A DNA stretch of 64,000 nucleotides from Antitrichia curtipendula (taxonomy: Eukaryota; Streptophyta; Bryopsida; Hypnales; Leucodontaceae), in NCBI GenBank assembly GCA_951230915.1, contig OX579638.1:24818696-24882695 (forward strand), read 5' to 3'. The notes under the pieces were generated by a model. That model was given only the letters and a program-made list of their open reading frames with translations. It did no database searches and was not told the DNA's origin. The translations under genes were made by a program, and so were the position numbers. Shown here in pieces: positions 37,201 through 48,534 of the stretch (its first letter is position 1; each line of letters starts with the position of its first letter).

Positions 37201-38015
37201 ATTGGAAAGCCTCCAAACTTGATGAGGTGCTTTATTAGCACAAAAAAAACTATTCAAATTTTAATAGGAATTTTACGGCTACCTAGATAATTTCTATGAA
37301 TTTTCCAATGCTAGTAAACACAGTTGACTTCTCATGGAGTCATCTTTTGCAATCCAGAAAAATACAAATTTTTTTGTATAGCTTCTAGGAAGTCTCTAAA
37401 ACCATAGTAAAAATTCATATTCTATCATCCATTATTTATAAAAAGGATAAATTTAATTACTCCTTTTAATTCCCACTCAAAAGAAAATCATTCACATACC
37501 GAAGTATTTGGACAAACCTATTATGCTATTAATCTTTTGGCATGCTTTCAAGTTAAAACACCTCTCCATGTGCTCTGGTTGTCTTTTCCACCATATTGTT
37601 TGTATCTCTACTGATCCTAAGTTTTCTTGTAAATGACTAATTGACTTTTCAAACTCTTAACTAGGCACTCAAAGTAAAGAAATGGAGTGTTTTAGACACT
37701 TCGGACTTCTAGAAAGATCCCTCACTATATTGGTAGCGGCTTCTACCAAATTCCACTCAAATTCTCTTTTTATGACTTTTCTCTAAAAAATACAACAAAA
37801 ACTAAGCAAAAAGCAGGAACAAAAATCCAGAGTCTAGTGTGCCAATTTGAAGGCTCATACTAGCTCATAATTTTTCTAATGAAAATTTTCTTGGATTAAA
37901 TTGATTATATTATTGGTTAGTTTAACAAATTGATAATTATGTTAATCTACATGACCTAAAGTTAGATATTGAATGGTGTGTATTTGGAGCTATCCGAGTG
38001 TGCACATATAAACCC
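34296..38015. other. GYF 3' UTR followed by AT-rich intergenic DNA
   Basis: The first 600-700 bp after the stop keep the gene-like composition and are probably 3' UTR. Beyond about 35.1 kb the DNA is AT-rich. Small tandem duplications are visible at about 35275-35320 (22 bp twice), 35425-35455 (15 bp twice) and 36135-36197 (about 32 bp twice). No gene is supported. Confidence 0.5.
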
Positions 38016-38969
38016 TTAACCCCTAAAGGTTTTTGACTATGTTTTCACAAAAAAACGCTCCTAAACTGCCATTTCTAGTACAAGTACCAAATTTTGGGAA
38101 AAAAAAAAATTTGGACACATGTGACCGTAGGATCTTGTAGTAAAATAGTTTGAGAAGATGTGGAAAAAATTTCAGAAATTTACACCGTGTAGATTGCAAG
38201 ATATTAGCATTTGAAGTGACAAAAACCCTTTTTTTGTCCCTGCGAAAAACCGGGCAGCTGCACTTCACATGGTCACATTTGTATGAAAAAATGTCCAAAA
38301 TGGTGGTAACTCTTTGGATTCATTCTTCAAAGCAAGTTAGCTACATGCTTGAAAATTTTCAGATCATTTGAAAATGTACAACATATAGGAAAAAAATAGT
38401 AAGTAGAAAGAAGTAGAAAATGATTCAAAACACTAAATTGTTAAAGATTTAATTATGGAATTGAAAAATGCCAATCCAAACGATTGTAATGTTGTAGTAA
38501 ACAATCTACACCTTGTGTTTATATTTTTTTCCAAAAATATTGAAAATTGAGTTAAATAAAGGACTTCAAAGTTTATTTTAGAGTAGAGATTCCATAACTA
38601 CCCGCAAACTACCCACAACTAAAATTCCTCATAACTTTCATCTCATAAATCAAAGTGGAATGATTCAAAGCTTTCCTTGTGCACATAAATCTAGAGAACC
38701 AATTTCAAATTTTTATTTCTCTAGAAAATGATTTTTAAAGAAGTTTTTTTTGCTGCCCGGGCTGCCCACCGAACAATGAAAACTACATATCATACCATAA
38801 CTTTTTAACCATGTGGTCAAAAGTTATGAAATTTTTTGGGCCCTAAAGCTACTCCTCGGGCACATCTTGTGTGAAAATTTCAAAGAAAAAAAATAAAAAT
38901 TCCATTCGTGGTGAGCTGCCCCAAAATGCTATGTTGTCAAAAAACGGTGTTTGGTCCTTTAGGGGTTAA
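38016..38969 (+). mobile_element. TTAA-flanked MITE, family C, copy 2 (954 bp)
   Basis: TTAA lies at 38016-38019 and 38966-38969. The termini are CCCCTAAAGG and CCTTTAGGGG, perfect complements. It is co-linear with 10321-11259. Confidence 0.85.
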
Positions 38970-39744
38970 ATCGGAATAGTGACCGTGATGTATTAGTAGC
39001 ATATTTTTTAGCCTTTCTACCGTTTTTCCAAGTTATTGCTGTTTTTTTTTAGGCGCTTTCACATTCTAATATAGACATGAGAATGTCCATTTGAGATTTT
39101 TGCATTTAAAGGTTTTAGGGCAAAAAATGACCTAATAGACAATGACCAACATGCCAAAGTGCACAATGGATTTGTTGGCATTTGTCATGCACAATGATGG
39201 AGAGATAGAGGAGTCAATGTAAAGATGAAAGTGATAAAATAAAATAAAATTGCAAATCAAAGGATTTAAACAAGAGCCCTGGTAAGTGTTAACATCAACA
39301 AACCTCCAACCTCCAAGGAATTTTTTGGAAATGTTGAAGAAGTTGAAATAGTGAGAGTTGTAACCATTGTGAAAGACAAAATAGAGGAAGATCTACCTTT
39401 TGATGATTTTAGGATATGTAGGCTATGACTTTATACTTTCTATGTTATAAATCTTTCCATCCATGGAAAATCATGAAAAAAATAGATCAGCCCTTAAATT
39501 ACTATTTTAGAGCAGACTATATTACATAGAATAGAATAAGCATAAGTTTTCAATTTATCTTCTTGAAGTATGATTTCAATTATTAGATTGACTTACATCT
39601 TGTTTGTACATTAGTACTTGAAAGAGAATTTAAACATATTTTAGCATATTTTTGGGGGACTCCATGCAATAAACTTCAAAGGGCTCAACAATTATAAGTA
39701 TAAAAATTTGACATCTTGAACTCAATTCTTGATCATGTATAGTA
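38970..39744. other. AT-rich spacer
   Basis: No gene or repeat I can support is present before the Stowaway-type element. Confidence 0.5.
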
Positions 39745-40312
39745 CTCCCTCCGTCCCAAAATGATCTTCTTGTTAGACAAAATGTTCCGGATTAAGACTA
39801 AAAATAACATTTTTAAAGCCTGTTTTGTACTACACATGGAGTTTGGTGCACTCCTATTGCCCTTGAAACTTTGAGTTTTGAAGCCCTTTTTAAAGTGTAG
39901 TTTTGGATTATTGAAAAGTGAAATTTTTTGGGTATTTTCAAGGAGCACCAGTGGTTATTTAATTATTGAGTGTAAGGTCATCATTTTGTGGGTAGTTATT
40001 ATAAGTCAAAGACCATATGTGGACCTATATTTTGCCTCCCAAAGCCTTCATCTCCTTCAATTAGATAGTATTCAAAGAGATGCAAAAAATAAAAACAAAA
40101 AGTGTGGATTGACCCCTTCAACCATTTTATTTGTCTTTTGATTAGTGATTGCATAGATGAAGGGGGAACTATCGCTTGGAATTGTTTTGTTAGTCCTAGA
40201 GAACAACCAAAAGTTAAATTTGACCAATTTGCAGCTTACAAAGTACAACAGGAAGATCATTTTGGGACAAAAAATGAAGGCCAACAGGAAGATCATTTTG
40301 GGACGGAGGGAG
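39745..40312. mobile_element. Stowaway-type (Tc1/mariner) MITE
   Basis: The ends begin CTCCCTCCGTCCCAAAAT on each strand and are flanked by TA at 39743-39744 and 40313-40314. This is the classic Stowaway terminus with its TA duplication. The inverted repeat extends about 32 bp with two mismatches. Near the right end the block AACAGGAAGATCATTTTGGG occurs twice, a partial duplication of the terminus. Length is 568 bp, large for a Stowaway. No transposase is encoded. Confidence 0.9.
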
Positions 40313-40601
40313 TACATTTTTGGTCAATAGATACAAGGTTTGCTTCTCAAAAAAGGGTCATAATTAGGTGTATTTGATAGCTAGGTTTTCTTTTAGGTGT
40401 ATTTCTCTCTTAATTCCTACGGGAGCATGGCCTTTTTCTGGCAAAAAACACTCAAAAATGTCATTTCTATTGCAAACAATAAAAAAATTGAAAATTATAT
40501 TTTAGGCACATATAACAGTAGGATCTTGCACCTATCTAATATGTAAATGTGTAGAATAAATTTTAGAAATTTGAACCTCACAAATTGCAAGATATTTGCC
40601 T

Positions 40602-41569
40602 TTAATCCCTAAATGCCCAAATTGTGGGATTTTTTTGGCAACATAGCGATTTGAGGCAACTCACTACAAATGAAGTTTTTGTTTATTTTCTTTAAAAAAT
40701 TTAAGAGAAATGTGCCCAAGGAGTGGCTTTAAGACCCAACAATTTCCTTAACTTTTGACTACACGATTAAAAAGTTATTGTATGAAATGTACTTTTTGTT
40801 GTTTAGTGGGCAACCCAAGCAACAAAAGAAAATCTTTTAAAATCACTTAAAAATAAATAAATTGAAATTGGTTCTTTAGATTTATATCTATGTAGAAAGG
40901 TTTGTATCATTCTATTTTGATTGATGTATGAAATTTATGAGTAGTTTTAGTTGGGATAGTTTGTGGTACCTAGTGATATTTATGGGTAGTTATAGAATCT
41001 CTATTCTAAGACAAACTTTGAAGTCCTTTATTTAACTCAAGTTTCAATATTTTTGAAAAAAAACAAAACACTACGTGAATATTTTTTATTACAACATTAA
41101 AACCATTGGTATTGTCATTTTTCAATTCCATAAATAAATTGTTCAAAATTTAGTATTTTGATCATTCTCTACTTCTTTAAATTTATTATTATTTTCTTGT
41201 ATGTTGTACAATTCCAAATAATCTGAAAATTTTCAAGCATGTAGCCAACTTGCCTTGAAGAATGAGTCTAAAGAAACACCACCATTTTGGACATTATTTC
41301 ATATAAACTTGTGACCTTGTGAAGTGAAGCTACTTGGTTTTTTGTAGGATCCCCTAAAAGATTTTTACCACTTCAAACCCTAATATCTTGCAATCTCACT
41401 GTGGAAATTTCTGAAATTTTTTCCACATCTTCTGAAGCCAAAGTATTATAAGATCTTATTGTTATATGTATCTAAAAATGGTATTTTTCTAGAATTTGGT
41501 ACTTGTCCTAGATATGGCAGTTTTGGAGCATTTTTGATAAAAACATAGTCCAAATCATTTAGAAATTAA
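40602..41569 (-). mobile_element. TTAA-flanked MITE, family C, copy 3, nested and inverted
   Basis: TTAA lies at 40602-40605 and 41566-41569. The element is inverted relative to other C copies. It interrupts family A at TTTGCCT-TTAA / TTAA-AGTGAAG. The family A copy at 5682-6983 keeps the uninterrupted site (TTTGCAT-TTAA-AGTGAAG on its minus strand). Confidence 0.8.
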
Positions 41570-41672
41570 AGTGAAGAAAACTTATTTATTTTCACCTTGC
41601 ATGACTACTAGTAGATAATTTGACTTTGAACCTTCTTATCTTAAATTTTTTTGCACTACAAAGTTGGGTGGT

Positions 41673-42355
41673 TTATCTGGTAAAGGTCAAAGGCTATGTT
41701 TTCACCAAAATCGCTCCAAAACTGCCATTTCTAATACAAGTATCAAATTTTAGAAGAAAAAAAAATTGGAAATATTTAACCGTAGGATCTTGTATTAAAC
41801 TAGTTTGAGAAGTTGTGGAAAAAAACTCAGAAATTTCCACCGTCTGGATTGCAAGATAAGAGCGTTTGAATTGACAAAAGTCCTTTTTTTGTCCCTGCGA
41901 AAATCCGGGCAGCTGCACCTTACAAGGTCACATTTGTATGAAAAAATGTCCAAAATGGTGGTTACTCTTTGGATTCATTCTTCAAAGCAAGTTGGCTACA
42001 TGTTTGAAAAATTTCAGATCATTTGGAATTGTAAAACATATAGGAAAAAAAATAGTAAGTAGAAAGAAGTAGAGAATGTTTCAAAACACTAAATTGTTAA
42101 GAATTTGAATATGGAATTGAAAAATGTTAAACCCAACGGTTGTAATGTTGTAATAAACAATCTACACCCAATGATATATCATGCAATAACTTTTTAACCA
42201 CATAGTCAAAAGTTATGAAAATTGTTGGGCCTTAAAGCTACTCCTTGGGCATATCTTATATAAAAATTTCAAAGGAAAAAAAAAATTCCAGTCATAGTGA
42301 GGTACCCCAAATCGCTATGTTGTCAAAAAACAATGTTTGGTCCTTTAGGGGCTAA
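41673..42355 (+). mobile_element. Family C MITE, copy 4, nested and internally deleted
   Basis: The left end is degraded (TTAT then TAAAGGTCAAAGGCTATG). The right end is CCTTTAGGGGCTAA. The interior matches 38016-38969 but lacks about 270 bp of the middle. The flanking TTAA copies are each mutated by one base. Confidence 0.6.
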
Positions 42356-42932
42356 ATCTTTATGGTAGGAAATTGAGTTGACAATTTTTTTTAAATTAAG
42401 ATTTTTTTTTTTTTCTTCTTCTTTAAGAAAATTATTAAGCAGAAGTAGGTACAAGATAGCAAGAAAGTCTAAATTATTAATATTTTTAAGATGGAATTGA
42501 AACACACCAATCCCATTGGTAAAGGTTTTTTAGCAAGCAAACTAAAACATGTGGGACTTTTTTATTCTTAATCATGAAAAGAGAGTTCAAAAACAAATCC
42601 AACACATTGATTATTTTTTCAAGAAGATGCTCCATAACTGTTACATCACCTATCCAAATGGAATGTTACAAAACTTTCTATGTAGACAAAAATATAACCT
42701 ATGAGAAAAAAAATTAAATTTTTGTGAATTTTTTTGCGTCCCTATTTTGATCTTATATGGCATAACTTTTGCTTTGGGGCTTTAATTGAAAAAATAATTA
42801 TATTCTCTAAAAACTAATGTGTTTTCACATCTTAAAAAAAAATTCAAAATATTGTGACAAAATTGAGGCTATAGGTACCTATCAAAAATCCAATTTATCA
42901 CCTAAAGGGACAATGGTTCTTCAAGGGATTAA

Positions 42933-44272
42933 ATTTTTTAAAAGAATAGGTATAAAGAAGTTCTTCAAGCATTTAATTGTAAATTCCGCCTTCAGTGTTT
43001 TATTGATTTATCATATGATATACATGTTATCTTTTTGCATGTTGGGATTGAATCATATTGATGGAATTGAAATGATGGCTAAGCTTAAAAGGTTAAACGG
43101 ATCAATAAATGAAACAATTTGATATTCCTTTTTTTTACATGCATCCCTTGAATGAATTGGAGGGGCTGAGCGAGCTAGCGAGGGGGGCAATTCACCCTGA
43201 CCCTCATCATACCATAAGTTGGAGTCAGATTCATTACACCCCATACAAAATCATTTCATTTTGGGTTGAATATCCTTTCATTAATTTAATTTAGAATTTT
43301 TGGGATTTTCATTTCACAAGATTTTGAATATTTTGTGATCTTTAGCAAGGTCCTCACAGCTTTTCTGCAATATTGAAGGTTTCACCAAATCTTTAGTGAC
43401 CTTTAGTAGTAAGGTCCTCACAGCTTAATAAGTTAGCAGAAGGACCAATTAAGTTTCAATTCCTTTCAATGAACCGAGCAATGAACATATTATTTAGGAC
43501 TGGTTAAGTTTCTATTCCTTTCAATGAACACATTTTCTCTTGGTGTGGGAAAAAATGACTAAGCTTAGTAGGCTTATGTACTCCATAGATTTTTTACATT
43601 TCCAAAGCAATCACCTTGGTATGTATATTAGAGTTAATTGTAAAGTATGTCTAATGCAAGACCACAAGCCAGAGTTCAAGAAAAACACAAGACTAAACTC
43701 CCTGGAGCACCAAAATTGAAGTCCGATGGAGTTTGGGGCCATATTTTTTTTTAATTATTTTTAGTTTTACCTTCTCTGTGACATCCTTGTTTCAAACTCG
43801 AGTTTCCTTTATGATTAACTCTATTTTTTTTATTTTTTATTTTTCATAAGTTTTTTTTTAGAATGTAAATGATTTTATTAATATTTTCTACACCATTCAA
43901 TTGTGCCACGTTATAATTTCTGAAAATTTCATTACATGCCATATCAGTGATTTGTATTTTGAATAATTTTTTAATGAATTTGACCCGAGGATTGTGATTA
44001 GGCTCGTGGCTGACCTCACCACTTGACGTCTGGGGTTCATGCCTTCATGGTCGGTGGCTGATGAGGGCAGGAGTAGGGTCCCTCAACCAGTGTCTGGGTC
44101 TAGGGGGGGACGCTGACATCATGTGACGTCACCCCTCTCTGTGGCTTTTCATAGAGCCTGGTTTTGCCAGATTGGAAGATTCCTGCAGAGCTCAAAAAAT
44201 AGAAAGAAAAGATTCCTGCTGAGCTGTCTTCTATCCCCTATTCGTTCAATCTTCTTACACCCTTGGCTTTAA
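42933..44272. other. AT-rich spacer with small duplications
   Basis: At about 43325-43425 the phrase AAGGTCCTCACAGCTT is repeated, and at about 43450-43525 ATTCCTTTCAATGAAC is repeated. From about 43990 to 44200 the DNA is GC-richer and contains GGGGTTCATGCC, faintly like a tRNA B box. No gene is supported. Confidence 0.45.
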
Positions 44273-45456
44273 TTAACCCTTAAACAAGCTTTGCGTCCGA
44301 TGAATGACAAAGAATCTTTCCTTGTAGGATAGAAGTGCAACTATTCATCTTTGGTATTAGGGGTAAAAAAGAGAGATCTTCTACAATACTTTGACTTCCA
44401 ATGAGTATATTTGGCTTATTCAAAGTAGATGATATCACACGATATTGAAATGCATGATTTACACAACCATTCAGTGAATTTTTTAGTGGCAAATTCTCGC
44501 TAGAAACTGCCCGGGAAAAAGCCCTGGCAAATTTTACCTGGGGGGAAAACAGTTTTGTAAAAACAAATTCGCCTGAGGCTGACTGACGAGGTGGCTGGTG
44601 GTGCCTCACCAGCCGCCCTAGGTCCCATCCCATCGCCTCATTGTACTTTTCCAAGACGTGGGCCATCGCCACTTGCGCTCCTCTTACCTTCTTCATTGCG
44701 CCATGCTCTGCTGAAATGTGGTTGTTCGCTAGAGCACATTGAATGCATTTAGAATGTATTTGTTTTTGGAGTCGCCAATTTCTCGAGCTCATTGGAGGGA
44801 GCTGGGCGCCACTGTCTATTTGCAAGGAATTCCGTTGTTTGTAGGCTTTTTGCTTCTGAATTGTGACTTTGTGAGTGGTTCAGTGAGAGTGTAGCTTGCG
44901 GCAGCCGCGATTTAGGGTGGCCTGGGTTTTTTTGACACGAATTCTAGGTACAAGGAGGTCCGCGACTCCGCATTTTGTATGAGTTTAGGTTTGCTTTTAC
45001 TTGGTTTTGGTCCTGATGTCTTCACCTTTGTGGAGGAGATGGAGTTGCTTTTTTACCTACATTGTCGTAGGAGTAGGGTTTAGGCTCTTTATACAGGTAC
45101 TCCCCGTCCCTTTTCATTTGCAGTTTGTGTGTTATTTTGTTTTCGTTATGTTAAGATTTTTTACTCCACGAGCAAGAATTTGAAATGCATGGCGGAAGAA
45201 TCGATTCAAAATTTAGAGGCACTTTGCAATTGATCAGCTGAAAATGTTTGCACAAATTTGGATTCTTCGGAATTTAGGAATGCACTTGGCTTTTGAGATG
45301 CTTCGCTTGCTGTGGCTCATGCAGATTGGGGGGACGACGTTTTACCATCGCCGGGTCATAAATTGCGAAGTTTGGAGCCGTTTAGCACAAATGAATTCTC
45401 ATCTTGTACTTTCTCGCATTGCCTGTTAATTGTGTTTTTGTAGTCGGTTTAGGGTC

Positions 45457-47937
45457 ATGGCTCCAAACCAGTCTATGATGACGAAGTTTCTATACGAGGG
45501 GAGAGTTCATTCTATGGCTGAAACTCATGGTTTACATTGTCCCACGCAGGTTGGACTTAGTGATTTGGATGTTGAGCCAGTGCTTCTTGGCACCTTTGAC
45601 GTTGGTGAAGGACTTCAGTTCGTGGTACCTTCGACTGCAGCTCCGGAGGTCGTTGTCCTAGATCCGAAGTTGGTGTCTTCAACGTACGAATTGGCTCGAG
45701 AACGTCGTTTGAGTTACGAACACAACAGACAGTGGCAGGACACCTGGGCTGCTCGACTGCCATGGGCTGAGAGTGTGCTTGGGGAAGACGGCAAAATTTG
45801 CCAGGTACGTTGCAAAGTTTGTTCTGAGGTTGAGGGGAGGGAGAAACTGCTGGTTCCGAAATTAGATTCCCTGTGGAAGCATTGCAGCAGAAAGAAGGCC
45901 AGAACTTCCTTTGGGAAGGTCAAGTCAGACGAATACTACTTCCTCAACAACAATGTCCATATTAGAAACGAGAAAGTCTATTTTGCACGATTGGGGAAGG
46001 CTGGGGATACTATTGTGCAGCAAGTGGCGTAGGGTACAGTTCATGAACGGAAGAGAAAGATCGTGCAATTCCGGGGGATTTTGTGGCTGCTTATGCAGGG
46101 TCGTCCGTTGGCACAGTACGAGAACCTGAGGGAGCTGCTTGAGCTTCTCCTCGTCCCAGACTTCCCGAAGAAGCATTGGAGTGCTACAGTGAGGTGGAAG
46201 ATGGCAGATCACCTTGCCGTGGCATTGTCTGACCACATGCAGCAGGTTATCTTGAAGTCCCGTTTTTTTTCTTTGAGTGTAAATGAGGTCAGTACAATAG
46301 ATTCCCAGTCGTGGCTGTCACTTCACCTGTATGTATGCATAGGCTTCCGGAGAGTTCCCATCTTGTTGTCATTGAGTCGTCTTGAAGATGGCAATGGAGC
46401 TTCAGCTGTGAGAGACCATATTCAGGGAATGCTTACACATCACTCTGGGCTTCCAGAAGCAGAAGTAGCAAAACGTCTTGTCTGTTTTGGGGCGGATGGG
46501 GTGTCTGTCTTTCAGGGGAGCAGGAATGGGGTGACAACCCAAATGAAGCCGCACATGGCCCCGTTCATGTTCGGGGTTCACTATATGGCACATCGTACTA
46601 ACCTAGTCATGGAGCCATTGTCCAGTTTACCTGTTGTGGCAAAAATTGAAGCGTTGTGCCAAGCCATGTATGCTTACTTTAGCCATAGTCCTAAGCGTCA
46701 CTTAGAATTTCAAAAGCTTGCCGACTTACTAGAAACAGAGGGACGTCGCATGCTGCGCAATGTCAAAACGCGGTGGCTGTCCCTGTTAGAGCCGTTGAAG
46801 AGGGTTATGGGGGAGTACAAGACACTCATTGCGAAAATGTGTGAAGATACTGATGTGAAGGAGTCACAACTCACTGCCAAGCAGGTTGCTGTGAAGGAGA
46901 CAGCCCGGTGCAATTACGACCTACTCTATGATGATACTACTTTGCTGGCTCTTCCCTGCCTCATGCCCTTACTAGATTCTGTGAATTCTTTAATGAAATT
47001 CGCTCAGTCTAACCATGTGTTCATCAGTGACTACATAGCTGCTGTCAAAATATGCCAAAATGAACTGTACATGATGTACAGTGACAAAGACACGGCATGG
47101 CAGAAGCAGCATTTCGAGATGTTCCACGACATTATCCATGACCAAACCTACTCGATCAGTCAGGAGTGGATGACCGATCTGAACACTGGGGTGGAGTCTC
47201 TTGCCTTCCGCATTGGAGGGCACACTTACCCTGTTCATTCTATCTGTGCTTTGAGCGGTAAGAAACTCCTTGTTTGCAGGGACGACATGGCCTCTCTGAT
47301 CAGCTCTGTGAAGGCCCAGTGTAGGGATGTGGCGGAGATGCTCACACTTGAGCTAGATGTGCGATTCCCAGAAGTGGAGTTGATGAACGCATTGGGAATA
47401 GTATTCCCTCAATACTGGTTGCAATCTAATTGTGAGGATCTTTTTGCCTTGCATGTCAAGGCCATACGGTCTCATTTTGGAGTTGTGCACACAGTTAACT
47501 TTGGGACAGAGGACATGCCCGACTACCAGCAAGTTGGCCCCCTCTTTGATGGGAGACTCCTTTCCCTACAGATGTCATTGTTCAAGTTAACCATGAAGTC
47601 TCATGCATAGTGGGCTATGGAGGAACCAAGGGACCAGAATCCTTTGACAAAGGTGTGGATTTGCATTGGGCAGAATGCTTTAATGTTGAACCGGCTATCT
47701 GAGTTTATAAAGCTGGCTGAAATCGCCATTTCTGCTGTGCTCGGCAGTGTCGAAGATGAGCGCACATTTTCCACTTTGAGCTTCATGAAGTCCAAACTGA
47801 GAAACAGGCTTAGAGGGCATGATGACACTTGTGTCAAATTGTTCTCACAAGAATTCTTCACTTTGGAGACCTTTCCTGTGACCAAAGCTATTACTTCATG
47901 GCGTGAAGAGAGATTACAATCGGGAGTGGACATGTAA
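45457..47937 (+). pseudogene. hAT-family transposase, intronless, two in-frame TAG stops
   Basis: One reading frame runs from the ATG at 45457 to the TAA ending at 47937, 826 codons, broken only by TAG at 46030-46032 and 47608-47610. A BED-type zinc finger (CKVCSE then LWKH) covers about residues 120-150. The RNase-H-like core follows, with the second catalytic Asp region CFGADGVSVFQG. Next come the family motif HYMAHRTNL and the C-terminal dimerisation block SVEDERTFSTLSFMKSKLR. The first catalytic Asp region reads VNEVST, where the related element at 56866-60025 reads VDEVTA. An active first Asp is therefore missing. The stops and this change argue for an inactive copy. The family cuts and pastes DNA in the nucleus. 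Confidence 0.85.
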
Positions 47938-48016
47938 GTTTTGTTTCCATTAAACTGGCAAGTTTGGACTTCTAAGTTCTTCTATCAGTTTACTAATTGG
48001 GTTGGAGGTGGGTGGG

Positions 48017-48074
48017 ATTGCTCATTGCATCTGGGCAAGGCCTTCACGGCCGGGGTTCAATTCCCTTGAGCAAT
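48017..48074 (+). other. tRNA-like sequence in the hAT 1 3' region
   Basis: A 7-bp stem (ATTGCTC / GAGCAAT) encloses a short D-arm-like hairpin, a GGCC/GGCC hairpin and GGTTCAATTCC, which fits the tRNA B box. At 58 nt it is too short for a full tRNA and lacks a normal 7-base anticodon loop. It may be a tRNA or SINE-head relic, or chance. Confidence 0.3.
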
Positions 48075-48451
48075 AGTTTTCATTGTGAACATTGTTGTGC
48101 ATTTCTTATGTTGCTCTTTCAATTGCATGAGTTTTTTGTATTTCATTATTGTGCATTTCTTTGTGGTTTGCATTAGCCAAAACGATGACTTTGCAGATTT
48201 GCAAAATCGCCAAAACCGTGAATCCCTAACCTGGGAGCTCACCAACAGAGTCAAAACAGTACGAAAATGCCAGGAAAACTGTCGCCACATCTTCCATGCA
48301 TAAATTTTTACAGTAGCCAACAACGCGGGTAAAAAATTTACAGAAGTAGCCTGCAAGCCAATTCTGCCAACCCTGCAGGCAGCGAGTCGCTCAACTGCAA
48401 AAAAAAATTAAAAAATTCACTGTAACCACTAGTCCGTCTTTCAAGGGTTAA

Positions 48452-48534
48452 GTTTAGTTTAGAGCTGAGAGACTTTTGTATAGTACCTGGTAACTCTTAA
48501 TGGTCCACCCCATTCTGCCATTCACAAGACTTTT
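48452..48534. other. Short spacer between MITE B3 and the fold-back
   Basis: Nothing assignable is seen in these 83 bp. Confidence 0.4.

Larger units (their letters stand above)
40410..42932 (+). mobile_element. TTAA-flanked MITE, family A, copy 6, carrying two nested family C elements
   Basis: The outer element starts at TTAA 40410-40413 with CCTACGGGAGCATGGCC and ends at TTAA 42929-42932. Its body is found in three pieces: about 40410-40601, 41570-41672 and 42356-42932. The pieces align in order with the 923-bp copies. The gaps are filled by family C elements at 40602-41569 and about 41673-42355. Confidence 0.7.
44472..48422 (+). mobile_element. hAT transposon 1 (3951 bp)
   Basis: The terminal inverted repeat CAGTGAATTTTTTA is perfect over 14 bp (44472-44485 and its complement ending at 48422). 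The flanks CAACCATT (44464-44471) and TAACCACT (48423-48430) look like an 8-bp hAT duplication that has since gained two C/T transitions. The element carries a transposase-derived frame on the plus strand. Confidence 0.8.
44273..48451 (+). mobile_element. TTAA-flanked MITE, family B, copy 3, split by a hAT element
   Basis: The left part is 44273-44471 (TTAACCCTTAAAC start) and the right part 48431-48451 (CTTTCAAGGG then TTAA). The left part is co-linear with 9675-9912 over nearly its whole length. The right part supplies the missing terminus. Everything between is a later hAT insertion. Confidence 0.7.

Noticed and set aside
40102..40377. Frame of 91 codons in the Stowaway-type element
   Set aside because: It has no transposase motif and runs through the terminal repeat.
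44038..44110. Possible tRNA/SINE head around GGGGTTCATGCC
   Set aside because: There is no acceptor stem and no clear A box.
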